12,746 bases of DNA from Candidatus Halomonas stercoripullorum. Its GTDB lineage: Bacteria > Pseudomonadota > Gammaproteobacteria > Pseudomonadales > Halomonadaceae. This document shows, one piece after another, positions 1-6,085 of the stretch (positions within the stretch are counted from its first letter, which is position 1; each line of letters starts with the position of its first letter). The translations under genes were made by a program, and so were the position numbers. The notes beneath the pieces are model-generated. The model did no database searches. It was not told where the DNA came from and was given only the letters and a program-made list of their open reading frames with translations. The stretch spans positions 1 through 12,746 of the forward strand of contig DXFC01000155.1 in the NCBI GenBank assembly GCA_019114645.1, read 5' to 3'.

Positions 1-720
1 TATGGCTTGCCGTTCCAAACCCGCGATACCTCTGCCGCCACACTAGAGCAGATAATTGTCCTGGCCCCGGCGCGGCTCTCGATTTTCGACTACACCCATA
101 TGCCCGAGCGATTCGCGGCACAGCGCAATATTCATGTCGACGAGCTGCCCAGCCCTGAAGAGAAGCTGGCAATCCTCCGCACAGCCATCGCCATGCTGAC
201 AGCAGCAGGCTATGTGCATATCGGCATGGATCATTTCGCCAGACACGATGACAGCCTGGCAACGGCTCAACGCGAAGGGACTCTACAGCGCAACTGTCAG
301 GGTTACAGCAGTCACACCCCCTGTGATCTGGTCGGCCTCGGTGTTTCGGCAATATCTTGCCTCGGCGAGGTTTACTCACAAAACCACACCCGGCTCAACG
401 CCTACGAAGAGGCCCTCGATGCCAGCCGGCTGCCTGTCGCACGTGGCCTTCGGCTAACCTTTGATGAGCGTATCCGACGCCACGCAATCGAGCGCTTGAT
501 GTGCGACATGGTGCTGGACCTGAACGCGTTGAGCGAAACATTTGGTATCGACGCGCCCCGGTATCTGGCCGACACCCTGACGCGACTGGATCAACCGCAA
601 CGGGATGGCCTGGTCGTTATCGAAGCACAGCGTATCACGGTCACACCGCTTGGCCGGCTACTGCTTCGACAACTCGCCCTCGCCTTCAATGGCAATTCCC
701 CAGCCATCCGGCATAGCTGA
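1..720 (+). CDS. hemN: Oxygen-independent coproporphyrinogen III oxidase, C-terminal part (5' end outside window)
   Basis: The reading frame is open from base 1 (Tyr-Gly-Leu-Pro-Phe-Gln-Thr) and ends at TGA 718-720, so this is the last ~239 residues of a longer protein. From memory it aligns well with E. coli HemN: the opening YGLPFQT corresponds to the YGLP segment of the radical-SAM domain, followed by MDHFARHDDSLA, AQREGTLQRNCQGY and GVSAIS, and a C-terminal HemN_C region ending near VTPLGRLLLRQ. The family converts coproporphyrinogen III to protoporphyrinogen IX without oxygen, using a 4Fe-4S cluster and SAM in the cytoplasm. The cluster cysteines lie upstream of the window and cannot be checked. 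The next gene, anr, encodes an oxygen-responsive regulator, and hemN is a classical FNR/Anr target. The TTG at base 7 is internal, not a start. Confidence 0.93.
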   Translation, partial: YGLPFQTRDTSAATLEQIIVLAPARLSIFDYTHMPERFAAQRNIHVDELPSPEEKLAILRTAIAMLTAAGYVHIGMDHFARHDDSLATAQREGTLQRNCQGYSSHTPCDLVGLGVSAISCLGEVYSQNHTRLNAYEEALDASRLPVARGLRLTFDERIRRHAIERLMCDMVLDLNALSETFGIDAPRYLADTLTRLDQPQRDGLVVIEAQRITVTPLGRLLLRQLALAFNGNSPAIRHS

Positions 721-751
721 CTCACGCACTGCTTAAGCTGCCTTGGCCCGA

Positions 752-770
752 TTGCGGCCAAACGCCGCAA
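752..770 (+). terminator. Weak hairpin after hemN, possible terminator or attenuator
   Basis: A perfect 7-bp stem (TTGCGGC / GCCGCAA) closes a 5-nt loop about 30 bases after the hemN stop. No T tract follows directly; only a loosely pyrimidine-rich stretch is found near 781-794. It could slow or partly end hemN transcription, or simply be an mRNA 3' structure. Termination is not shown by the sequence. Confidence 0.3.
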
Positions 771-780
771 GGCGCTATGC

Positions 781-808
781 TTTACCCCTTCTACCATTGC
801 TTCATAAT
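781..808 (+). promoter_or_regulatory. Candidate sigma-70-like promoter for anr
   Basis: TTTACC (781-786) and CATAAT (803-808) are separated by 16 bases and lie about 45 bases ahead of the anr start. CATAAT matches five of six bases of the -10 consensus, while the -35 match is moderate. No TTGAT-N4-ATCAA box was seen nearby, so autoregulation by Anr is not supported here. The 5' end has not been mapped. Confidence 0.35.
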
Positions 809-826
809 GGTTAAGTAGTGATTAGC

Positions 827-854
827 GAGGAGATGGGCATGAGGAGATGGGCAT
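827..854 (+). repeat. 14-bp exact tandem duplication containing RBS and start codon of anr
   Basis: The 14-mer GAGGAGATGGGCAT occurs twice in direct succession (827-840 and 841-854). Each copy supplies a GAGGAG Shine-Dalgarno sequence and, six bases further, an ATG (839 and 853). The copy length is not a multiple of three, so the two ATGs are in different frames. Only the second is in frame with the Anr protein. Confidence 0.95.
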
Positions 855-856
855 GA
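839..856 (+). other. Minimal leader ORF (MRRWA) overlapping the anr start
   Basis: ATG 839 has the same ideally spaced GAGGAG as the anr start and reads five codons (Met-Arg-Arg-Trp-Ala) before TGA 854-856. That stop overlaps ATG 853 as ATGA, the usual arrangement for translational coupling. A longer version (seven codons) would begin at ATG 833, but GAGGAG then abuts the start codon. The leader appears to be a by-product of the 14-bp duplication. Whether it is translated is an inference. Confidence 0.5.
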
Positions 857-1599
857 CAGTGAATACAGCCAATGTGCTGGGAAAGCGGCGCTCGCTACTC
901 CATGAGGCTCGCTGCCAGAATTGCAGTTTGAGCTCGCTTTGCTTGCCCCTGGCTCTGGAACTTGAGGACATGGAGCAGTTCGATGCTATTATTCGCCGCC
1001 GCTCTCCGCTGAAGAAAGGTGAACCGCTGTTCCGGCAGGGAAGCACTTTTGACAGTGTGTTTGCCGTACGCTCCGGCAGCCTCAAGCAGGTCACTACAGA
1101 AGGTTCCGGCGAAGATCAGGTCACCAACTTCTACCTGCCCAGCGAGCTGGTCGGCCTCGACGGCATCGACGAAGAGAGCTACCCGGGGAGTGTGATCGCG
1201 CTCGAAACCACCACTGTATGCGAGATCCCCTTCGACCGCCTTGATACCCTTTCCGAACACCTCCCCGAGTTACGCACCCAGCTCTACCGCAGCATGAGCA
1301 AGGAGCTACGCGACGACCGCAAGATGATGCGCCTGCTGTCACGTAAAACTGCGGATCAGCGCCTGGCAAGCTTTTTCCTCAATCTTTCTGAGCGTTTCCG
1401 CCGGCGTGGTTATTCGCCCTACAGCTTTCGCCTCTCAATGTCGCGCGCCGATATTGGCAACTACCTGGGGCTGGCAGTGGAAACCGTCAGTCGAATTCTC
1501 GGCCGCTTCCAGCAGCAGAAACTGGTCGATGTTTCCGGACGTGAAGTCAATATTCTCGACCTGGAAGCACTGGCCGCCCAGGCTCAAGACCCGCTTTGA
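853..1599 (+). CDS. anr: FNR/Anr-type oxygen-sensing transcription regulator
   Basis: The 248-residue protein is very similar to E. coli FNR (250 residues). With the start at 853, Cys21, Cys24 and Cys30 (pattern C-x2-C-x5-C) and Cys123 sit one residue from the E. coli 4Fe-4S ligands 20, 23, 29 and 122. A cNMP-type beta-barrel (about 45-125), a dimerisation helix and a Crp-type winged helix follow. The recognition helix VETVSR has Glu210, Ser213 and Arg214, the residues that in FNR read TTGAT-N4-ATCAA. In air the cluster is lost and the dimer falls apart; without oxygen it regulates respiration and haem genes such as hemN upstream. I chose ATG 853 because GAGGAG at 841-846 is six bases away; for ATG 847 (250 aa) it would abut the start codon. 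The gene converges on ttcA with no clear terminator between. Confidence 0.95.
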   Translation: MTVNTANVLGKRRSLLHEARCQNCSLSSLCLPLALELEDMEQFDAIIRRRSPLKKGEPLFRQGSTFDSVFAVRSGSLKQVTTEGSGEDQVTNFYLPSELVGLDGIDEESYPGSVIALETTTVCEIPFDRLDTLSEHLPELRTQLYRSMSKELRDDRKMMRLLSRKTADQRLASFFLNLSERFRRRGYSPYSFRLSMSRADIGNYLGLAVETVSRILGRFQQQKLVDVSGREVNILDLEALAAQAQDPL

Positions 1600-1643
1600 A
1601 CTGATAAGTACCAAGCCAAAAAGTCTGCCAAGCATGACCTGGC

Positions 1644-2612
1644 TCAAGCGTCACGATCCACATCCAGCACATCAATACGCTGTGCTCGACGACGCTCCTG
1701 CTGCTCTTCCAAGGAGGCAAAATCGAACACTTCTCGATCAGCCAGCTGGGAAGGCGCCACGTTGGTCACCGCCTTGAACATCGACTCAAGACGCCCAGGG
1801 TGCTTACGCTCCCAGTCGGCCAGCATGCCCTTCACTATCTGACGCTGCATGTTGGGCTGCGAACCACAAAGGTTGCAGGGGATGATGGGAAAGTTCATCA
1901 GGCGGGAAAACTCGGCAATATCCGCCTCGCGGCAATACGCCAGCGGGCGAATCACAATATTCTTGCCATCGTCAGAGAGCAGCTTGGGCGGCATCGCCTT
2001 GAGGCTGCCGGCGTAGAACATGTTGAGGAACAGCGTTTCAAGAATATCTTCGCGATGGTGCCCCAGCGCCACCTTGGTAGCCCCGATCTGCTCGGCAAAG
2101 CCATATAGCGATCCGCGCCGCAACCGGGAACAGAGTGCACAGGTGGTCTTGCCTTCGGGAGTCTTCTCCTTCACCACCGAATAGGTATCGCGTTCCAGAA
2201 TATGGTATTCAACACCAAGGCGCTCAAGATAGTCAGGCAGCACATGCTCAGGAAAGCCGGGTTGTTTCTGATCAAGATTGACCGCCACCAGTGAGAAATC
2301 AACCGGCGCATTGCGCTGCAAATTGCGCAAAATTTCCAGTAGCGTGTAACTGTCCTTGCCCCCCGAGAGGCACACCATGACACGGTCACCTTCGCGAATC
2401 ATGCCATAGTCGACGATGGCCTTACCGACTTGACGCCGCAGACGTTTCTGCAGCTTGTTGAACTCACGCCGGGCCCTGGTATCGAGCCCTTCCAGTGAAG
2501 TCACAGCTTCCGACCTACCTGGCGAATGCTGGCTCTCACCATGAGTGAGGCGGTGGGGATCAAAACCTCGAGAATCGACATGACGGGGATCAAACAGGAT
2601 GGCGTCTGGCAT
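1644..2612 (-). CDS. ttcA: tRNA 2-thiocytidine(32) synthetase TtcA
   Basis: This 322-residue protein matches TtcA almost throughout. It has the PP-loop ATP-binding motif SGGKDS (83-88), the strongly conserved NLDQKQPGFPEHVLP stretch, and two CxxC pairs (Cys158/Cys161 in TTCALCSRLRRG and Cys246/Cys249 in PCNLCGSQPN). TtcA uses an Fe-S cluster and ATP to place sulfur on C2 of cytidine 32 in certain tRNAs. Compared with E. coli, the body starts near residue 50 (FNKLQKRLRR), so there is an N-terminal extension of about 40 residues rich in Asp, His, Arg and Ser. ATG 2612 has no visible Shine-Dalgarno sequence. GTG 2502-2504 (Val37), preceded by AGGTAGG, is a reasonable alternative start giving 286 residues. 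The gene lies in the same direction as the exonuclease upstream, with a 78-base gap. Confidence 0.95.
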   Translation of the reverse strand: MPDAILFDPRHVDSRGFDPHRLTHGESQHSPGRSEAVTSLEGLDTRARREFNKLQKRLRRQVGKAIVDYGMIREGDRVMVCLSGGKDSYTLLEILRNLQRNAPVDFSLVAVNLDQKQPGFPEHVLPDYLERLGVEYHILERDTYSVVKEKTPEGKTTCALCSRLRRGSLYGFAEQIGATKVALGHHREDILETLFLNMFYAGSLKAMPPKLLSDDGKNIVIRPLAYCREADIAEFSRLMNFPIIPCNLCGSQPNMQRQIVKGMLADWERKHPGRLESMFKAVTNVAPSQLADREVFDFASLEEQQERRRAQRIDVLDVDRDA

Positions 2613-2690
2613 GGCTGGGCAGCTATAGCATGATGGATAAAGATCCGCATCCTAACACTGCTGCCACCTGCTGGCGACGCCGAAAAAGCA

Positions 2691-3314
2691 TCACGCCTTG
2701 CGACGTTCTTGCACGCGCTCCAGTTGCAGATAGATCAGTGCCGTCGTGATGGCATCTCCCAGCGCAGTGTTGCGCCCCATCACTGGTACCCCGAGCGACT
2801 GCGCCACCGCCTCAAAGCGCATCGAGACGGGTTCCGGCCCAAGCGCACTACGCCGTTGTAGCCGGTAGTGTAGCTGCGCCACATCCATGGTGCTGTTGGG
2901 CAAATCAAAACCGAAATGTGGCCGCAGCTGCCGGTTGATAATCGCCAGGTCAAAATCCAGCCGCCATCCCAGCAATGGGCGATTACCGATAAAGTTGAGC
3001 AACTTTGCCAGGGCTTCCTTGATCTCCATGCCGTCATCAAGATCAATGCCGCGCAGACCATGTACACGAATGGAGTCACCGGTCAGGGAAGCCGGGCGCT
3101 TGAGCCACAAGTGCAGCGACTCACTACTCAAGACACGGTCGCCTCGCACCTTGACGGCACCAATGGAAACCGGCTCTGCGGTACGCAGGTCGACACCGGT
3201 GGTTTCGCAATCAATAACCACCATTTCGTCTCCAGTGTAGGGATAGAATAACCAGCCATACTCCCCATTGACGTGGCGGCGACGGTCATTGACCCGGCGC
3301 AGAACTCGCAGCAT
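2691..3314 (-). CDS. DEDD-type 3'-5' exonuclease (DnaQ-like fold), catalytic His replaced by Asn
   Basis: This 207-residue protein has the exonuclease I motif VVIDCETTG (Asp35, Glu37), motif II LLGWRLDFDLAIIN (Asp122) and motif III GRNTALGDA with Asp187. It resembles the epsilon-like proofreading or nuclease proteins often found next to DUF294 genes. These hydrolyse DNA or RNA from the 3' end with two metal ions. In DEDDh enzymes motif III reads H-x4-D; here the His position is Asn182 (codon AAC; CAC would be His), while the metal-binding acids are kept, so activity may be lowered or lost. The start ATG 3312-3314 is well supported by AAGGGAG (on the minus strand, 3321-3327) six bases upstream. 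It lies 43 bases after the DUF294 gene and is probably cotranscribed with it. No polymerase domain is present. Its substrate is unknown. Confidence 0.85.
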   Translation of the reverse strand: MLRVLRRVNDRRRHVNGEYGWLFYPYTGDEMVVIDCETTGVDLRTAEPVSIGAVKVRGDRVLSSESLHLWLKRPASLTGDSIRVHGLRGIDLDDGMEIKEALAKLLNFIGNRPLLGWRLDFDLAIINRQLRPHFGFDLPNSTMDVAQLHYRLQRRSALGPEPVSMRFEAVAQSLGVPVMGRNTALGDAITTALIYLQLERVQERRKA

Positions 3315-3357
3315 GCGTGACTCCCTTGATTAAAGGCTTCCTGCCAACCGGCCCACG

Positions 3358-5175
3358 CTATTCAAAGCGATAGCGCTGGGCCAGGCTCTGTTTAAACTCC
3401 TTGACGATTTGCAGCGCTTCACGCAGCAAATCACGTTCCAGCGACGACAACTGCTGAACCACCACCCGATCAGGACTCTGAGCTTGCTCTTGGTCTCCCT
3501 CCAAGCGCTGCAGCTGCTGCTTCAGCCGCAACTCGGTAAACAACGAGAGTGCTTCACCCAGATTCTCGGCAGTCCGCTCATCCAGGCGGCCATCCACGAC
3601 CAACGCTTCAAGCCGGTCCAGCGTAGATGTGGGTTTGATACGACGCTCCAGTGCCATGGTGCGGACGCCATGCACAATGGGGAAAATACCGCCTTTCTTG
3701 ATGTCAATGCCGTGCTGCGGCCGTTTGAGCGAACCAAACAGCGTTAGCGGAGTGGAAAAGTGCATTACCGCACGGCCGAAGTGGGAAAGCAGCATCTTGT
3801 CGTGGGAGCAGTGCTCGAAAAGCGCCTCACGCACCTTGTCCAGCAAGGCGGGATTACCTGCCACGGCATGGGAATCGAGCAGAATGGCAAGCTTCATCAA
3901 ACTTTCGCCGTCACTCTTGGCGGCCCAGCGCGCAATACGCTCACGCCAGCTGGCAACACTACCCACCCACTCAGGATTATTGACCATGATGTTGCCGGGA
4001 CAGGGAGGATAGCCGAGCTTGATCAAGGCCTCTGTGAGACGCTGCATCTGCTCTTCAACGCCGGGCCAGTCGAATCCATCAGCGAGAATCAAGCCATTAT
4101 CCTGATCGGTCTTGAGGATCTGTTCACCACGCCCTTCGCTACCCATCACCATCAAACAGCTGTTCGGGTGGTAGCGCTCATCAATCAGGAAGCCCCACGC
4201 CTTGGACATGATGCGGCCATTAAGTGCGGCCAGCAGCCCCATGGCGAAACGCAGTTTGACGCCCTGGGCCATCAAGGCTTTGACCAGCTCCGGCGTACGA
4301 TGACTGGCACGAAACAGGGCATCCAGACTATCCGCCTGCTCTACCTGCAGGCTAACGACATAACTGCGGCTGGAAAAAAAACTCAATACATCGGTGAGCT
4401 CGACCACGCCGATGGGTTGCTCATCCTCAAGCACCACAACGCGCTCCACCTTGAAGCGCGTCATGTTCACCAGCGCTTCATACAGGTATTGGTCGGGACC
4501 CACCGTGACCAGTCCGTAGCGGGCAACTTCCTGCAATGGACTGTTCTTGTCATGTCCATGCAGTACCAGCGCTTCCAGCAGATCGGTCTTGGTGACCATG
4601 CCGGGACCGCTGTCACTCTGTACCAGGAGGCTGTCGGCATGTCCCTCGTGCAGTCTGGCAACCGCTTCGGCAATGGTGGCACCGGCCTCCATATAGAGCG
4701 GCGGACGCATGCATTCACTAACTTTTGCCAGCATGAAGCCCGCCATGGTGACACCGCCCTCGGCACGCTGCTCAATCAACAAGCGGGACTTGTGCGCCAG
4801 TGACTGGCGGAAAAACTCGGCGAACTCAGGATATTCATCCACTAGCTGCAAGAACAACGCCTTGGGCAGCAAGTAGCACAGGCTCTCCTGTTCGGCACGG
4901 AAACGATAGCGGCTCTTGCCGGCAAGAATGCTGATCGCACCGAACAGATCGCCGGCCGTATAATGCCCGATCCGCTCACGCGCCTGGGGCTGGGTGGTGT
5001 CGAGCTCCGCCACCTCGCCCTTGTGTATAAGAAAGACGTACTCGCCCGCCTGGCCGCTTTCGAGAATGATTTCGTCATGATCGAAATACACCAGATCGAT
5101 CCCACTGCGGATACGCTCTCGCCCCTCGTCATCAAGCAAGGAGAAGGGCGGTTGGGAAAGATCGATATCGACCAT
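3358..5175 (-). CDS. cNMP-like/CBS-pair/DUF294 putative nucleotidyltransferase
   Basis: With the start at 5175 (MVDIDLSQPPF) the protein has 605 residues: an N-terminal cyclic-nucleotide-binding-like barrel (about 10-120), a CBS pair (about 150-270), a DUF294 GlnD-like nucleotidyltransferase domain (about 300-420) and an alpha-helical DUF294 C-terminal domain (about 455-600). The nucleotidyltransferase signature is GSEGRGE with Gly345-Ser346 and, downstream, TDQDNG with Asp357 and Asp359, as expected for metal and NTP binding. No membrane segment or signal peptide is seen, so it is presumably cytoplasmic. The barrel lacks the usual Glu of the phosphate-binding cassette (FGAISIL instead of FGE), so it may not bind cAMP in the standard way. 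GAGG eight bases before ATG 5175 supports this start; the upstream ATG at 5196 (+7 residues) has a poorly placed AAGG. The family's function is unknown. It faces the symporter operon and is followed by the exonuclease. Confidence 0.9.
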   Translation of the reverse strand: MVDIDLSQPPFSLLDDEGRERIRSGIDLVYFDHDEIILESGQAGEYVFLIHKGEVAELDTTQPQARERIGHYTAGDLFGAISILAGKSRYRFRAEQESLCYLLPKALFLQLVDEYPEFAEFFRQSLAHKSRLLIEQRAEGGVTMAGFMLAKVSECMRPPLYMEAGATIAEAVARLHEGHADSLLVQSDSGPGMVTKTDLLEALVLHGHDKNSPLQEVARYGLVTVGPDQYLYEALVNMTRFKVERVVVLEDEQPIGVVELTDVLSFFSSRSYVVSLQVEQADSLDALFRASHRTPELVKALMAQGVKLRFAMGLLAALNGRIMSKAWGFLIDERYHPNSCLMVMGSEGRGEQILKTDQDNGLILADGFDWPGVEEQMQRLTEALIKLGYPPCPGNIMVNNPEWVGSVASWRERIARWAAKSDGESLMKLAILLDSHAVAGNPALLDKVREALFEHCSHDKMLLSHFGRAVMHFSTPLTLFGSLKRPQHGIDIKKGGIFPIVHGVRTMALERRIKPTSTLDRLEALVVDGRLDERTAENLGEALSLFTELRLKQQLQRLEGDQEQAQSPDRVVVQQLSSLERDLLREALQIVKEFKQSLAQRYRFE

Positions 5176-5348
5176 GGTAGCAACCTCACAGGGCATCTAT
5201 TTTTGCTTGCCTTTTGTCATTTTTGATGACTGGGCTGAAGCAATGCGTAACAGTGTCTCACTTGTCTTTATTGTGCTCTGCCAACTTATACATCCTAACG
5301 ACACTCTTTAGCGATAGATCAAGTTAACTTCAACGCTTCTTATCTACC

Positions 5349-5455
5349 AAAGTCGCAAGGCGCATCACCATTTCCACCAAACGAACTTCCAGAGTGGAAA
5401 TTTAATCAAGAGAGCACCAAATAACAGCTCTAAATCACTATACAAAAGTCGCAAG
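5349..5455. repeat. 11-bp direct repeat AAAGTCGCAAG
   Basis: AAAGTCGCAAG occurs exactly at 5349-5359 and again at 5445-5455, both on the plus strand, 96 bases apart, within the divergent control region. It could mark two sites of one regulator. I do not recognise it as a known motif. Confidence 0.6.
5370..5401. repeat. 8-bp inverted repeat ATTTCCAC-N16-GTGGAAAT
   Basis: ATTTCCAC (5370-5377) and GTGGAAAT (5394-5401) are exact reverse complements separated by 16 bases. The symmetry fits a dimeric DNA-binding protein or a hairpin. It lies roughly midway between the two divergent operons' likely promoter areas. Confidence 0.55.
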
Positions 5456-5462
5456 TTTACTT

Positions 5463-5494
5463 TAAAATAACGAATAGGTGATTCATAAAATAAC
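5463..5494. repeat. 9-bp direct repeat TAAAATAAC
   Basis: TAAAATAAC is present at 5463-5471 and 5486-5494, 23 bases (about two helical turns) apart. The sequence is AT-rich, so chance is a real possibility. The spacing would allow same-face binding. Confidence 0.4.
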
Positions 5495-5501
5495 ACCACC
5501 T

Positions 5502-5513
5502 AGACCATGGTCT
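5502..5513. repeat. 12-bp perfect palindrome AGACCATGGTCT
   Basis: The 12-mer AGACCATGGTCT equals its own reverse complement and has no loop. It may be an operator for a symmetric dimer. The flanking bases do not extend the symmetry. Confidence 0.45.
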
Positions 5514-5802
5514 CATAACACAACGTCGAAATATGAAACGCGCCTCACATGTTGTTATAGACTATCGTCCCACTAGGCCACCGCATGAATCCTCAAACGC
5601 CATCATCGCGGTAACCACATGTTTTTTATGACAGAAAATTCATTTTTACCGCCTGTCGGCGTCTTGCTCTGTACTAAAGTAGAGGGTGTTAATCTGCGCA
5701 TTACTTTTGCAAAATCAAGGGTGGGCTACCATTCCTACCCCCCTCATGGGATGTCCTGTTTTCGATAACAATGCTGGAAAACAATAATGGAGTGAAACAA
5801 CC

Positions 5803-6081
5803 ATGAACACCGAGCAACACGAGTTAAGTGAAAGAGATAAACAGTATTGGGCTACCAACCTACGCCTTATCATAACGTGCGTCTGCATCTGGGCCGTAGT
5901 CTCCTATGGTTTTGCCTTGCTGCTTCGACCACTACTCATGAATCTCCCCTTTGGCTTTGGCGGGGTTGACCTGGGCTTCTGGTTTTCCCAGCAAGGATCC
6001 GTTCTGACATTCTTGGCCCTGGTGTTCTTCTATTCCTGGCGAATGAACAGACTCGACAAAGAATTCGGGCTGGAGGACTAA
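5803..6081 (+). CDS. DUF4212 small subunit of sodium:solute symporter
   Basis: This 92-residue protein has the DUF4212 pattern: YWATNLRLI, a first membrane segment (about 20-42), a GFGGVDLGFWFSQQGS turn leading into a second membrane segment (about 58-78), and the closing MNRLDKEFG. Proteins of this family are encoded directly before a large symporter and are annotated as its small subunit; their molecular role is little known. GGAG (5789-5792) lies ten bases before the ATG. Only four bases separate its stop from the next start, and the RBS of the next gene (GGAGGA, 6071-6076) lies inside its end, so the two genes are almost certainly cotranscribed and translationally coupled. Confidence 0.93.
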   Translation: MNTEQHELSERDKQYWATNLRLIITCVCIWAVVSYGFALLLRPLLMNLPFGFGGVDLGFWFSQQGSVLTFLALVFFYSWRMNRLDKEFGLED

Positions 6082-6085
6082 TCCA

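Larger units (their letters stand above)
5176..5802. promoter_or_regulatory. AT-rich divergent intergenic control region
   Basis: About 630 bases separate the DUF294 gene (minus) from the DUF4212 gene (plus). The stretch is visibly richer in A and T than the flanking genes and holds no convincing coding sequence. It must contain the promoters of both operons. For the minus strand, TATAAG (complement of CTTATA 5285-5290) is a possible -10 box with a poor -35. For the plus strand, TTGCTC (5664-5669) and GTTAAT (5688-5693), 18 bases apart, are a weak candidate. No convincing FNR box, CRP site or sigma-54 promoter was seen. Several short direct and inverted repeats (listed separately) suggest regulator binding. 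Confidence 0.6.

Noticed and set aside
847..852. ATG 847 as the anr start
   Set aside because: The Shine-Dalgarno sequence ends immediately before it; ATG 853 has a six-base spacer and gives cysteine positions nearly equal to those of E. coli FNR.
833..856. ATG 833 as a longer version of the leader ORF before anr
   Set aside because: GAGGAG directly abuts this ATG, leaving no spacer; ATG 839 is better placed.
1600..1643. Terminator between anr and ttcA
   Set aside because: On the minus strand GCCA/TGGC can form a four-pair stem followed by TTTTT, but the stem is too short and poorly paired to call.
3760..4803. Long plus-strand ORF (347 codons) antisense to the DUF294 gene
   Set aside because: It lies wholly inside a well-supported gene in the opposite direction, resembles no known family, and is explained by the high GC codon pattern of that gene.
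5176..5802. FNR box, CRP site or sigma-54 promoter in the divergent region
   Set aside because: Half-sites such as ATCAA (5308-5312, 5405-5409) lack the matching left half, no TGTGA-N6-TCACA dyad was found, and no GG-N10-GC pair fits a -24/-12 promoter.
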